Assembly: GCA_024663395.1 (NCBI GenBank) | Contig: JANFAH010000003.1 | Location: forward strand, 2,728,001 to 2,792,000 | Reading direction: 5' to 3' | DNA length: 64,000 bases | Origin: Pisolithus tinctorius | Taxonomy: Eukaryota > Basidiomycota > Agaricomycetes > Boletales > Pisolithaceae | Shown here: piece by piece, positions 1 to 14,646 of the stretch | How the letters are laid out: every line of letters starts with the position of its first letter | Numbering within the stretch: the stretch's first letter is position 1 | Notes under the pieces: model-generated | The model's database searches: none | The model's input: only the letters and a program-made list of their open reading frames with translations | Told to the model about the DNA's origin: nothing | Translations under genes and position numbers: made by a program

Positions 1-20
1 GTACTAATATCTATATCCTA

Positions 21-1264
21 CTACTCAGACAGGAGTGGTCCTACGATGCTTTCCTGTAACGATGACACAGAGCCCGTACACCCAAGAGTAAGCAATTCTA
101 CACCCTCTTGTACTACCTTCCTGGTCTGCTCCCGACCGCCCCAACTGATGCGAGGACCCAATGTTACCAGGTGCGCGCCAATGTGACCCACAGTGACGCC
201 TGCGAGCGCAGGATCCACTTTATTGTTGCACCGTCTGTACGTTGACAGGAAGGAGGTTATCACTGCTTCCGCAGACTCCTTGCGACGGGGATGGAATCTC
301 GAGATGAGATATAGTTCCGCGCAGAGCTGGCCAAGGTCCAACCCTGGAAGTCCCATCTTCGCTACCTCCCAGTCCACAACATACAATTTTTCCACGGCCT
401 CTACCGTCCCGTTCGCACCTCGTCGAAGGCACACCATTATATTACCCGGCCAGAAGTCGCCATGAGTCATGACGTCCGAACCAGTCGAAGAGTGAATCTC
501 CCTCGATCTTATCTCCACCAGCTTGGAAAAAGCCGCTAGCTTCTCGCTGGAGATCTCGAGAGGAGGGTTCGAGAGCGCGGGAATCTCGTCCTTACCATTC
601 AGCGTAGAGACAATCCGACTGTATGTCATCCAAGCTGTGATCATCTTCCCGACCTCGTTATTCGTGAATAAGCTCAGGTCGACATCGTGACACTCGCTCA
701 ATCCATGTAGGTGGCTGAGGAAATATCCGAGTGCAGTCCCCATCTCCTGGAGCGGAGCTGTCGGAAGACTCTCGTTGATCAGGGTCTCCTTCAAGGTACG
801 CGCGTCAGCTCCAGCGTCATCGACTATCATGACATGCTTTTCTTCGTCATAGAGGCGTAAGGCGGGAACCTCCACGGTGATCTCACCGCTTCGTATCGAC
901 AACTGGCGGGATAGCCGGAATGCCTCGGCTTCGAACTTCTGTTCAGCACCTACGTCAGCTTGCCGTCACAAACGCTGACGAATCTCATCAGACTTACCTG
1001 ACGTTCCGCAGAAAGCAGCATCCGTGTGGCGTCGCCTATGGATGCAGCCGCATATGAAGGCGTATATTTCAGGACAAAGGTCGATCTTCTATCGATAGGT
1101 GTACGCAGATGAATCCTGTACGTGAAGGCGGAATGCCCTCCTTTCAGAAGGTCGACTGTGCGTGAGGCAAAAGCCGTGTCTTCGAGATAGGCTTGGACAC
1201 CGGCAGGGGTAGCTAGTGCCTCGGGGGTATCTGACATCGTCAACGAATCACTCAGTTTGCTCAC
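21..1264 (-). CDS. Phosphotransferase of the APH/choline kinase family (kinase-like fold)
   Basis: Two exons (1264-998 and 938-21) joined across a 59-nt GTAAG...CAG intron give 394 residues. The second exon carries the family's Brenner motif (MTHGDFWPGNIMV: catalytic HGD and the N of HxDxxxxN) followed by a VVDWE metal-binding segment, the DFG equivalent. The N-terminal exon ends in the K-Y-T/ERQKFEAEAF region typical of the N-lobe. These show an ATP-dependent small-molecule kinase of the aminoglycoside phosphotransferase superfamily. The arrangement resembles fungal proteins annotated as methylthioribose-kinase-like or APH domain proteins, but the substrate cannot be read from sequence. The start at 1264 is the first in-frame Met; a second Met lies ten codons in. 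The stop is close to the window edge but the reading frame is complete. Confidence 0.85.
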
Positions 1265-1497
1265 TTCTCAGATCGCCTTTATAATCCGCTTTCGGGTGCG
1301 ATGATGACTAGCTAGTAGTTCGGCTGACTCAGAACATCTAGCAACCGACCCACTAGAGTCAACTTCGGATCCGGTGAGTCATAGGGGCACTGGTTGTGAT
1401 TCGACCTAATCCGCAACACAGCCCAGAAAATAGTACAAATGAAAATTGGTGGATGGTACTACAACACGTAAGTTCTCGATTTCGAAAACAATCCTCA

Positions 1498-4400
1498 TTA
1501 CAGCTTGTCATAGTAGTAGTCGAGCGGCGGGATATCAGGCTGTGATAAAAAGCGTAAGGCAAGGTCACATCACTGGCATCCAGCAAACACACCTTGAGAC
1601 CCTTGCGTATACGGATATTCTTGACGAGTTCCTCGAGTTTGCTGCCCTTCTCAAGGGGCGCTGGGCAAAAGTAACGATGAGCACATCGTCGTCACCAAGA
1701 CGATCGGTTTACGTACAGCCGTTCATAAGTTCCCAGTGGTCGAATACACTTTGGGGGAATGCCTGTCCACCGGTTTGCGAGCGGAGATCACCGTTGAAAC
1801 CAAAGGACTCCATGACAGGGAGGTATGCCTTGACTGTGAACATCGGTGTTCCCGGCCTCTGCTCCTCACTGAAGACTTGACCACGACGCCTGTTCAATAC
1901 ACTGTAGATACCGCCGATAGCGTTCTCAGGACACTGTATTTCCACTGCACGCACGTCCTAAGTTTAAATACAAACAAACACGAAGATTGACGCTCACCGA
2001 GGTATACAGGTTCCTGAAGACCTGGAGTTGCAAGCAAGCAAGCGGCATAGCAGACGCGACGGCACGTAGGGATGATTTGTCCTCCACCACGGTGGATGGC
2101 ATCAGCATGTAGCTGGGATGGGGCACGTTGTAAAACCACGGTAATAAAAATAGAGCGCACGGCAAACATACCGTCACATCAAGAATGTTAAAGCGAACGC
2201 CACGCATCCTCTCCTCAGCGCAGACACCTTCTTTCGTCGCCCACTGGAAGGCAGCAACACAAGAATCCTTGATTTCATTCAAGTACTGCACACCCTTGGT
2301 AACATCAACCAGCAAGTTGGGACCTGTTGTCTCAGGACCGAAGCACCAGATTTTCCTGGCGTCGGTGACGTCCCAACCGTACTCATCGGCGAGGATACGT
2401 GCACGCGCCTTGAAGTCGTCACGGGCACTGATAACGCCGCCCTCGATGGCCTTGGTGAGCTCCTCGTCGAGGGGCAGAGCCTTGGCGTATATACGGTTGT
2501 GCTTGTTCTGGGATTTGGACAAGGCAACAATCGACGACTCGGCTTTCACCGTCTCACAGTAACCGACGACGGGGTCCGAAATCTTGAGCGGGACGCCAGC
2601 ATGGTCTTCTTGCAAGTCCTGATTTCACAGGCTAAGTAGAGAATTCTGACACAAATCACGGCAAACGTACCTTGAGGCATATTTCCAAGTGGAGTTCTCC
2701 GGCACCTGCGACGATGTGTTCACCAGTATCAGCAATCCAAGCCTGGACACAGGGATCCGATTTCGAGAGACGCTTGAGACCTTCAACGAGCTTAGGAAGA
2801 TCGGCCGCATTTTTGACCTCAACGGCGACTTGGACGACGGGGGAGACGGAGAATTTCATCACCCTCATGTTGTGTGCGGTTTCGGAAGTGGTGAGAGTTC
2901 CGCTTTTGAGCAAGAACTGATCGATGCCGACAAGACCGACAATGTTACCGGCCGGGCAGTCTTCTATGGGCTCCACATAACGGCCCATCATAAGAACGGT
3001 GCGCTGAACGGACTTAACAAACAAGTCATCTTTCTTTCCAGGGACGTAGTTAGGACCCTGGATACGAATCTTGGGACCAGAGCGAACAGTTCCAGAGAAG
3101 ACACGACCGAATGCATAGAAGCGACCCTTGTCCGATGTAGGCACCATCTTCGATACATATAGTACGAGAGGACCTTTGGGATCGCAATCACGGATACCGA
3201 TAGCGGATTCATCGTCCATAGGACCCTCGTAGAGAGTCTCGACACGATAACGCTGAGCGGTTGCGGGCGAAGGAAGATGAATGACAATCATTTCCAGGAG
3301 GGAGTCACCTGCAGGCAAGAACTTGCGCATGATAGTTTTGAGAAGAGGCTTTCCCTCTTGGTCACGCTCTTCCTGAAGGAGCTTAATGTCGAGCTTCTCG
3401 CACATGGGGGCGATCTGATCCTTCTTGAAGTTCATGACGGCGTCGAAGATTTTGTAGATGGGATCAAGAACGAACATGTTGAAAGCACGCTCGAGAGGTT
3501 TACCGTCACCGTCGACAGATTTCGTTGACCACTTGCGTGTGACAGGGTTGAAGAAGTTATCACCCCAAAGTTTGGCCATTAGCTTGTCCATTGGCACACC
3601 GAATCTCTTGGAGTAGCGACCGGCGAATTGACGGAGGGTGAAGCCCCATCCGTGTAGACCTGAGCCAAAAGCAACGGTACCCTTCTCGGGGTAGACCTGA
3701 ACGTCACCAAGAGCTTCGTCATGGTAAGTTGAGATGATGACGTTGACCGTTTCGATGGTACGCTGGAATGTTTGGTAGAGGTCTTCTTTTTGTACTTGAA
3801 GTTCGAGGAGAGCACGGTCGACCTTGTTGATGATGACGACGGGTTTAATACGTTCTGTAAGGGCCTGACGAAGGACGGTCTCTGTTTGGACGCAGACACC
3901 TTCGATACAGTCGACAACGACAAGGGCACCATCAGTTACACGAAGTGCTGCAGTGACTTCTGAGGAGAAGTCGACATGTCCTGGGGAGTCGATCAAGTTG
4001 ATCAAGAATTCGTTTCCTGCGACGGAATATAAGGAAAGGGGGCGGAATGAACAGGAGTGATGGAAACGTGCCATCGGTTTTTTGTTTGATGACTTCGACC
4101 TCATCCTTGCCCATTTCAAAGTACATTGAAATGGCGGTGGACTTGATTGTAATGCCACGCTCCTTTTCGTCCTCACGGGTGTCCGTAAAACGCACTTCAC
4201 CAGTTTTTGCCGAAGCAATGATACCAGCTTTTGAGACGAGTGAATCTGTGAGAGTAGATTTGCCGTGATCGACTGTGAAGGTGAGGATGTAGATAAGATG
4301 AGTGATAGAGCGATAGGAGAGGGCATACCATGAGCGATGACACTCATGTTACGAATGTTGGTGGGCCGGTCCATCAAGACCCGGATCTGGTCTGCAGGCG

Positions 4401-4521
4401 AAGTTCATGGGATGATGAGGAGACGTGCGATGGATATACACACCTACTGTGAAGTTGCTGCATCGAACGGGAACTGATAAGAGTGGATTGGGACGAGAAG
4501 AGAGAGAAGAACGTACACCAT
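1498..4521 (-). CDS. EFT1: Translation elongation factor 2 (eEF2), ten exons
   Basis: GTPase that moves the ribosome along mRNA. Exons read on the minus strand are 4521-4517, 4457-4444, 4391-4329, 4272-4072, 4016-2671, 2618-2172, 2112-1998, 1944-1717, 1660-1593 and 1539-1498. They sum to 842 codons plus stop, the same length as yeast eEF2. Visible motifs are the P-loop region AHVDHGKST formed across intron 3, the switch I segment [19 protein letters not shown] (G3), NKVDR (G4), and the diphthamide loop [14 protein letters not shown], whose last His is the diphthamide site. The C-terminus ends in YYDKL. The first two exons are only 5 and 14 nt. The fourth intron (4071-4017) needs a GC donor. 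The gene diverges from AlaRS. The symbol follows yeast usage. Confidence 0.97.
4017..4071 (-). other. GC-AG intron in EF2
   Basis: The join ...[12 protein letters not shown], invariant in EF2, requires the intron to begin with GCACGTTT and end with CGCAG. No GT donor in the vicinity keeps the frame. With this 55-nt intron removed the whole gene is exactly 842 codons, which supports the call. GC-AG introns are a known minor class spliced by the U2 machinery. Confidence 0.85.
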
Positions 4522-4777
4522 CTTGAACTACGAACTATACACGGGGCAGAGAAGATATGTATGCAACGAGATGAGAGTCGGCTGAAAACAACGACGCGGC
4601 GGGATTGCGATTCGGATTTTTTCTGGGGGGCCTTATCGATCTATGAGTTGAGGGCAGGCGCGTGCTTGTCTTATAGTAGTTGGGATTAGCATTGAGTCAC
4701 TATTAGTACTAAGCACCGAGTCACTATTGCTACTAAGCATCGAGTCACTGCTTCTACTAATAGATTAAGGTACTGGG
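4522..4777. promoter_or_regulatory. Bidirectional promoter of EF2 and AlaRS
   Basis: This is the 256-bp divergent spacer between the EF2 start (4521) and the first AlaRS ATG (4778). It holds three tandem 24-bp repeats next to the AlaRS start. The rest, 4522-4690, is purine-rich on the plus strand with no repeat I recognise. Both genes encode abundant translation components, so shared control is plausible but inferred. Confidence 0.6.
4694..4765. repeat. Three tandem 24-bp repeats with TGACTC (Gcn4/AP-1-like) cores
   Basis: Copies lie at 4694-4717, 4718-4741 and 4742-4765 with an exact 24-bp period. Each starts with gagtcact (reverse complement AGTGACTC) and shares a tactaag/ctactaa segment. 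The first copy contains the palindromic TGAGTCA. TGACTC is the core bound by fungal bZIP regulators of general amino-acid control (Gcn4/Cpc1), and aminoacyl-tRNA synthetase genes are known targets. The third copy ends 12 bp before the upstream AlaRS ATG. Confidence 0.75.
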
Positions 4778-8247
<3,470 letters not shown>

Positions 8248-8460
8248 TAACACAAGACAATACCAAATATTCTTTTCATAGTAGACACCGCATAATCCCA
8301 CCAAACATCGTTACGTGCAGTACGCAATCGCGCCAACGACCACCTTATCAATGATGACCTTTGGGCGCCGGGAAGATAATCTGACTCGATCCTTGACTGG
8401 CCTGACTTGAGATGACTGACACCGATTTGCGTTTGTCTAATAAAGCTGTATGGTCAGAGG

Positions 8461-9264
8461 ATGCAGTACGGACTAAGTACCATGACCCACAGTCAGCTAT
8501 ACCCTCTTGAGGTTAACCCTGCAACGGCGGAACCGTTTCTCCGTCTTCCCCAGCCCAATGAAAACATCATTATTACCCCTCCACGTCTCTCCGACGCGCA
8601 ATGTTTCCCGCCGATTCTGAATGATCCGCATGTCGGGCAGTGGCTGGAGGGGCCGCCTATCCCATACACGGATGAACATGCAGCGGAATGGATTCAAATC
8701 ATCACCCAACAAAGTAAAGCTATCCTAGATGAACTGACAGCGGAGGATACGTTGAGACCAGGAGGTTATCTAAAACTCGTCGGCGGGTGTCCAGTTCGAC
8801 ACATCCGAGAGGTCTTACCGGACGGAACGGATGTGTACCTCGGAGACATCGATATCGGGAGAGCACCGTTCGAAGAAATACTAGATCCGGAGGAGAGAAG
8901 GAAACAAGTTGAGATTAATGAAAGCAAGCCGCTCGGAGATCCCAGCATTGTTTGGACGTTCGGAGGCGAGTCCATTTATGTGCCAAGCAACTGGTCACCG
9001 ACTGGTTTCCCAGATTACATTGCCCCGTCGCACCATGGCCGTGGGATCATGTCGGCGGCCATGAGGCTTGTCCTACACTCGTGGGCGATTCCGAGGATGG
9101 GAGTGCGACATATGTCGGGGTATACCTTTGTGGGAAACGCGGGGAGCGCGCGGGTGTTCGAGAAGAGCGGATTCATGTTGAAGGGCGTTCTGGACAACGG
9201 AAAGACGGTCAGGGGAGAACGCAAGCGGTTAAATTATCTTGAATGGAAATGCGAACAGCAGTGA
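8461..9264 (+). CDS. GNAT-family N-acetyltransferase
   Basis: Intronless, 267 residues (or 260 from the second ATG at 8482). The N-terminal half has the PPRLSDAQC...HVGQWLEGPPIPYT pattern of RimJ/RimL-like acetyltransferases. The acetyl-CoA site lies near residue 190, where SHHGRGIMSAAM matches the Q/RxxGxG/A loop. The C-terminal GNAGSARVFEKSGFMLKG is the standard alpha4-beta7 segment. An insert of about 45 residues (residues 95-155) separates the two halves, as in many fungal members of this group. The substrate is unknown; RimJ/RimL relatives acetylate protein N-termini or small amines. It follows AlaRS by 213 bp on the same strand with its own promoter region. Confidence 0.85.
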   Translation: MQYGLSTMTHSQLYPLEVNPATAEPFLRLPQPNENIIITPPRLSDAQCFPPILNDPHVGQWLEGPPIPYTDEHAAEWIQIITQQSKAILDELTAEDTLRPGGYLKLVGGCPVRHIREVLPDGTDVYLGDIDIGRAPFEEILDPEERRKQVEINESKPLGDPSIVWTFGGESIYVPSNWSPTGFPDYIAPSHHGRGIMSAAMRLVLHSWAIPRMGVRHMSGYTFVGNAGSARVFEKSGFMLKGVLDNGKTVRGERKRLNYLEWKCEQQ

Positions 9265-9460
9265 GGCTGAGCACTGCGGCGTAGGTGGCCTGCTGGCACT
9301 GTTACATATTAGTCGGTACAGCCACTCCCCTTGTTCGACCAGCAAATTGTGATTTTTGGGGCTCATCAGCCTCGTTTCTGGTACATTCCCTCTCTTGTTT
9401 TTCTCCTTTTTGTCGCTGTATAAAACGTTGCCGAAGTAGTGTGCATCTTCCTCAAAGAAG

Positions 9461-11219
9461 ATGGGGTGCATGAGACCCGCAACGCCCGGTTTCATCGTAA
9501 CTTCTGTGGCGGCAATCCTGCTCGCAGTGGTATCATTCTCGGTCCCACTTATCAAGTCTGTTTACTTCCTCAAGGCATCATTAACCGTCGAGAACATCGA
9601 TGGCACAATCACATTCGGAACGCTGGGCTATTGTATGACAATATCTGGTTCAACCTCGTGCTCGAGCGCCAGCGTCGGCTACGAACTGGGTGAGCTTTCA
9701 GGACGTTCTCTGGTCGCGCATGCCGACTCTCATCCCGTGCATCCAAGATATCAACGCACTCGTAGGAGATAACTCAAGCCTACAAATTCCAACCGTCGTC
9801 GTCAAATGGCTCACCTACGCTCTGGTCCTCCACATCGTTGCATTTGGATTGGCAGGCGTGGCAGCTCTGTTCGGTCTGCTCGCCCATGTACGCGAAATGG
9901 CAATGAGCTGCTTCAGTAGCTGCATCTCTGGCTTCGGCGCTACTGTCGCACTCATCGCTTTTATCTTCGACATTGCCATCTTCTTCGTAGCGAAGTCACA
10001 AATGAATTCCGTCTCCGGAGGCTCTGCTTCCATTGGAAATGCTGTATGGCTTACTTTGGTGGCCGCACTCCTTCTCTTCTTCAGCGGATGCTTCTATGGA
10101 ATAGGAAGATGCTGTATCCGAAGACGAGGGAAGGACATGTGGGGCGGACAACCAAACGACGATGCGAACGGCTTCGGAAACCGCGAACATGTACGGCTCG
10201 ATGCCGTCAAGGCAGAGGCGGACCGTAAAGCACGCCTAGCACAGGGGGAAACGGGCCTACCCGCCTTCCAAGAGTTCGAGCAGTCTCAACCACTGAAGGC
10301 AAAAATGGATGGGGACGAGATTTACTTGGACGATGGACCCCAATACCGAGACAGCTACAGTCCCCGGGGCTCCCAAAGTGGGTACCCGGGGAGCGGCTAT
10401 GCTCCAGCCCCTGTCGGCACTCGCGCTGTTGACGGATTTAATAATGTGCCATCCTATCCTCCCCAGCCTCGACGACGAGGCAGTACGCAAACTCAGCTTA
10501 CTGCATCCAGCTATCCTTCATCATATGCGCCGTCGTCACACACGTACGCTCCTACAATCCCCCCGTCGATCGTTCCTGCACCCGCCCCGTCTCTTGCCCC
10601 GTTGCATGAACCTTCACCGACAAACTACTACAACCAGGACCCATATGGCACCCAACCACATCGACACGTTACAGGAGGCAGTGCTTGTCAGTAATTCAAT
10701 CGTTTTCAAAGGTCCCGGATCACGACTCTCTTTACAGATGCCCCCGCAGACAACTCATATTACAATCCGTACGACACACGAGCGCAGTCTCAACACGCAG
10801 AACCTTCACAAAACGTGAACACTTACAATCCCGGGTATGCTGCCAGAACTGTCTCCCAATCACCCCCATCACGCGCTCCCTACGACCCTTATACACCTGT
10901 CGGCGGCCATCAGCCTGAACATAGCTACGCTCTTGGTGGGGGTGCGTACGGCACCAATGCTGTGCCATCAGCACAGACGAACGACCCCTACGGACTCTAT
11001 CAAAGCTCGTCGTACACAGTGCCCCAACCAACTGCCTCACCACCTACCGTTGACACCAACATCCCGCGAGCACCATCGACGACCGCAAGCCCTGTAAGAG
11101 GCCCGAGGGACCCAAGGACGAGTATTGTGTTGTCCCCTCCTTCAACCCATAACGATAATCCACCAGATTATGAAGCTGGTCTTTCAGGCATGGCTGGACA
11201 ATGGGGGAGAAAAGGCTAA
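9461..11219 (+). CDS. SUR7/PalI (Rim9)-family four-TM protein with long Pro/Tyr/Ser-rich tail
   Basis: Exons 9461-9689, 9748-10686 and 10738-11219 sum to 549 residues. An N-terminal TM segment (GFIVTSVAAILLAVVSF) is followed by an ectodomain with two cysteines (GYCMTISGSTSC), the SUR7/PalI hallmark. Three further TM helices follow (WLTYALVLHIVAFGLAGVAA, CISGFGATVALIAFIFDIAI and AVWLTLVAALLLFFSGCFYG). After CCIRRRG the remaining roughly 330 residues are cytoplasmic, low-complexity and rich in Pro, Tyr, Ser and Gly, with PPxY-like motifs near the end (NPPDYEAG). Family members act at the plasma membrane in ambient-pH signalling (PalI/Rim9) or eisosomes (Sur7); which applies here is not decided. 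The last intron uses a GTCAGT donor, the weakest part of the model. Confidence 0.82.
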
Positions 11220-11688
11220 TAAAACAATTACACGACAATTTCCTATCCTGCTCTATGTCTTATATGGCCTCTACGGACTGCCCAGATGATGACTCGTGTA
11301 CGACTCTGAGGATACCCTGACGCGTTTTCCCTTCTTGTGTATCGTATTCCAAGTGCTCATCGTCATACTTATGTTCCATCTGCGTTATATTTGCTACCAG
11401 CTCTTCGGCTACGTCGGAACTATCGAACCAGCGGCATCCAAGATTGCCGGAGTGCCCCGAGCACCACAAGCTCACAACATCACGATCAACTTTCATTGGA
11501 AGCGTAAGGCATTCTTCCATGACTGAACAGGGTAACTTGAATACGGAAAGAAGTGGCAGAAACGCAGGTATTACCGGTAGCTGCAGGGCATAGCAGCTGA
11601 CAGAAGTTCCAGAAGATAGCCTTCCCTCCAGCTTCAGAGCACCGTGGGGGTCATGACACCACGGTGTGAAAGACACATGTGCTGAACG
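11220..11688. other. Intergenic 469 bp between convergent genes
   Basis: Convergent tails of the SUR7/PalI-like gene and the agmatinase. A minus-strand open frame (11260-11676) and a shorter plus frame (11296-11526) occupy the stretch, but neither has recognisable domains. I see only presumptive 3' UTR sequence. Confidence 0.4.
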
Positions 11689-13278
11689 TCACAGCTCATC
11701 TCTTGGCCACATTTCAGAACGGCTGGGTTGGGTTGGCGGCATTTGGAAGACTAGTAAGGACAGCAAGTCATGGACAATGTCCGCTGCTGTCGTTCCTGTT
11801 ACCTCGGCTGCGACTTTCATTAGCCTATACTCATTCAGCACAAAGGAGGCACACCATGATCGTATGCTGGAGCAACTTCAACGACATCAGCGCCACTGAG
11901 AACATGGATGAATTCCGATGCATGGAATGATCTGCCGAAGACTTACACGAAGTTCAACCCCACTAATCCTCGTATGATTCTCTTTAGTTCTCTGCTGGTC
12001 CATCCACCAGCTTCAGGGGTGCCAGCTACAACGTTCTGTCGTTCAAAGGACAAGATACCCATCAAGGAGAAGACTCACTACCAGGTGCAAGGCCAGGATC
12101 TCAAGCGGGGGCTCAGCGCCTTCTATGTCCAAGAGAACTTCTACTTACCGATGACATCAATGTCCAGACTGACCAAGTAGAACCAAATCAGTCCACTTAT
12201 CACCTAACTGAAAGTGTCTCACCTTAGGTACACGGGGCTATCTCCAACTCTCTCTCTAATACGCCTGATGATCGCGGGGACGCCATGGATGTCGATGTCA
12301 TCACTTGTGATGAAATGGAAGCCAACGGACTCATCATTCTCAACGTCGTCCAAACCCTTCCAATGCATACTCAGCCAGGTACTTGTGCGCTTTCGTATAA
12401 CTCACGGTCAGCTTGCACCTGATACCAGCGTGGATGCTATTGTTGGAGATAAGGCCTTCTTGGCTAGCGGTGTAGAAGAACGTTCCGTGAGTGATATGCG
12501 ATTGCTCTGTAACAGCTCCAGGATATCCGGACCAAGTATCCAAATGCGCGTCGAAATGTATCACAGCAACGGGACCATATATCTTGTAAAGTACGCGCAG
12601 TATGGGAAGTACGATGGTGTGATCGCCGCCCATGCTAGGAAGTCACCTACATATGCAGCATCTGTGCACTTCAACGTGAAGGCGTACAACATCATACCTA
12701 ATAATTCTTGGATGCTCGCGACCATCCTTTGCAAGAACAGCACCATGCTTCCATGCAGAAAGGGCCTTTGACGAAATCGAACGTGCCAAAAGGGTTGAGT
12801 ACGCGACTTCCATTTGGTCTATTGCAAGGGCATTGTCAAACGGTGAGACGGGGACCTGGAAAGCCAGTGAGGTTCAGAGCACTTTCATACTTCTACAGTG
12901 ACACACATCCCCGCAATCAATGATCTTAGAGCCTTGTTCGTAAGGGTTGTAACCCCATGCAAGGCTGTAGGCACGGATTTCTCCTTGCCGCCTGCTCCCT
13001 GAACGAATTGCATATGGTCCAAAGCGAGCACCTGGACGGTACGAGGTTCCAGTATCAAATGGTATCCCAAGGATCGCAATGTCAAAATCGATCGACTCGT
13101 CCTCCAAACATCGTGCATAGGCAAGATGCGAAAAGGTCAATGGCCCGGAGAATGGCTGATCGACTTGCTTTCCGTACTTTGATAGCCACGTTTCTTGACT
13201 GTCTCCAAAGTTATGTTGGCTGTGCCCCAGGACGCCATGGGTGACAAGGAGCAGAAATGCCGATGCTGCTGCCTTCAT
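11689..13278 (-). CDS. Agmatinase/ureohydrolase-family enzyme with signal peptide and RDEL C-terminus
   Basis: Manganese-dependent ureohydrolase, predicted to cleave a guanidino compound such as agmatine to putrescine and urea. The metal-ligand motifs are present after splicing: MGGDHT, DAHLDTW (DAHxD) and SLDIDVID (DxD). A hydrophobic leader of about 18 residues (MKAAASAFLLLVTHGVLG) precedes the mature part. About eight introns are needed, including a micro-exon of 18 nt (ATCCTGGCC...CCTG) encoding the PGLAP loop. The final exon gives ADIVHDLLSLLVFQMPP... and ends in PRDEL-stop at 11689. RDEL resembles the KDEL/HDEL ER-retrieval signal, so the protein may stay in the ER rather than be secreted. 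Secretory agmatinase-like proteins are known in fungi; the tail is the odd point. Exact substrate is uncertain. Confidence 0.88.
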
Positions 13279-13452
13279 AGGTGTGCTTTGGAAGTACCAC
13301 TACAGCCTGCCTGTGGGGCTTATCTCGAGGCCACAGGCAAAAATTGTAGATAAGCTCCATGTGAAAGGGCTCTAAAAGTACATGAACGACCCCACGTGTT
13401 GACAGGTAGTACGAGCGAAGTCACTGAAGGGTCCACTGCGACGTAAATTACA

Positions 13453-14441
13453 TTACACCCGACGTTGAGCAGGAGTAGTTCGCAGTGTTAGGATTTCCCA
13501 CTGCCTCCGTTTCCTGGCATTGATTCCGTCAGGCTGAGGGTCTCCGGGATCAATGGTAAGAACGCGAAGTCTTCTCATGAGTTCCGGAGAGTCATCTGCC
13601 TCACCCTCTTCTCCTCTCTCCTGCTCCAAGACTTCATCCTCAGTCAAATCGATTCCCTCGTGGAACACATCCTCTGGAGTCGCCTTGGGGCTCGTGCTTT
13701 TGCCTCCGGAAAAGAAAGATAACGGTGCTGCTACAGCACTCGATATAAAGTCAGAAGCATTGTCGACCAGTGAACGTGGTTTCGGCATCGGGATCGCGGA
13801 AAGGATGTATGTCTTCCTTCTCCAGGCGCTCGACGTGCCATCGCGTGGTTGAGGATACGCTGGATTCTGTGCGAATGTCACCGAAATCTCTCTTGTCTTC
13901 GGATTATAAGAAAATTGCGGAATTGGGTGAGAGTATGCGTTTGGATATGGCTTGGAAATGGGTCTCCTATGTCTCAGGACGAGCCGTTCCACCCCTTAGA
14001 CACCAATAAACGCATGAGCGCGCCAGCTGCACGATGACCGATAGCTTACCTTCGACATCGATGGCATGACCTGAAGCTCTCGAGCACAGTGCACCCGAAG
14101 TATCGATGAAGAATACCTATAGATCGGTCCCGCGAGTATGAATATGTAAGACCGGGGAGTAAGCGACCGTCACGAGAGGTGCAACAAACCTGATTGTTCG
14201 CATCTGGGTTCCTCAAACCTACCAACAGCGTGTGGGTCGCGTCATGCTATAACGAATTCAAACTGCTTATACGCTCACTTTCGATGAGGGAGTGCTCTTT
14301 CTCTGGCCAAAGGATGACCTCTGTCCCATCTTCGACTGCATCCGCACTGACATCCCAAAGACGACCAGTCGCAAGAGATCGGATCACAAAGTATCCTGGC
14401 GGAAATCCGAACAATTGTGCGTTCGCGTTGTCCGTGGTCAT
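13453..14441 (-). CDS. Ricin-B/beta-trefoil-like protein, basidiomycete family of unknown function
   Basis: Four exons. The N-terminal 95 or so residues (FGFPPGYFVIRSLATGRLWDV, then EDGTEVILWPEKE, NNQVFFIDTSGALCSRASGHAIDVEG) have the repeated pattern of beta-trefoil ricin-B-like domains: conserved aromatic residues and an NNQVFF/W-type motif. The large last exon starts at VERLVLRHRRPISKPYPNAYSHP and continues with a charged C-terminal half. That half contains an acidic stretch (EDEVLEQERGEEGEADDSPE) and ends ARKRRQWEILTLR. No signal peptide, so intracellular. I recognise the arrangement as widespread in Agaricomycetes but know no characterised member; sugar binding is not shown. It lies between the agmatinase and the DCAF11 gene on the same strand. 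Confidence 0.75.
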
Positions 14442-14646
14442 CTCGGTGGTGAATTTCAGGAGTTTGCAGCAGTAAAGCTGTCACACTGGATGAACTTGGC
14501 GGACGGTTTCCGTGTTCCGATAGGGAGGACACTTGCACAATTACAGTAAGGGAGATACAGCAACTCGGACCGAAGGGCGGTGCAGGACAGTACAAAAGGT
14601 GGGCTAAGTTGATACAAACGCGTATATCTGCTACGCCTCATCTACA

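Noticed and set aside
11260..11676. 138-codon minus-strand frame downstream of the agmatinase
   Set aside because: No domain and no conserved motif, and it lies wholly in the presumed 3' UTR of two convergent genes. Considered as an extra agmatinase exon, but that gene already ends at a good stop (11689) in the family-typical place.
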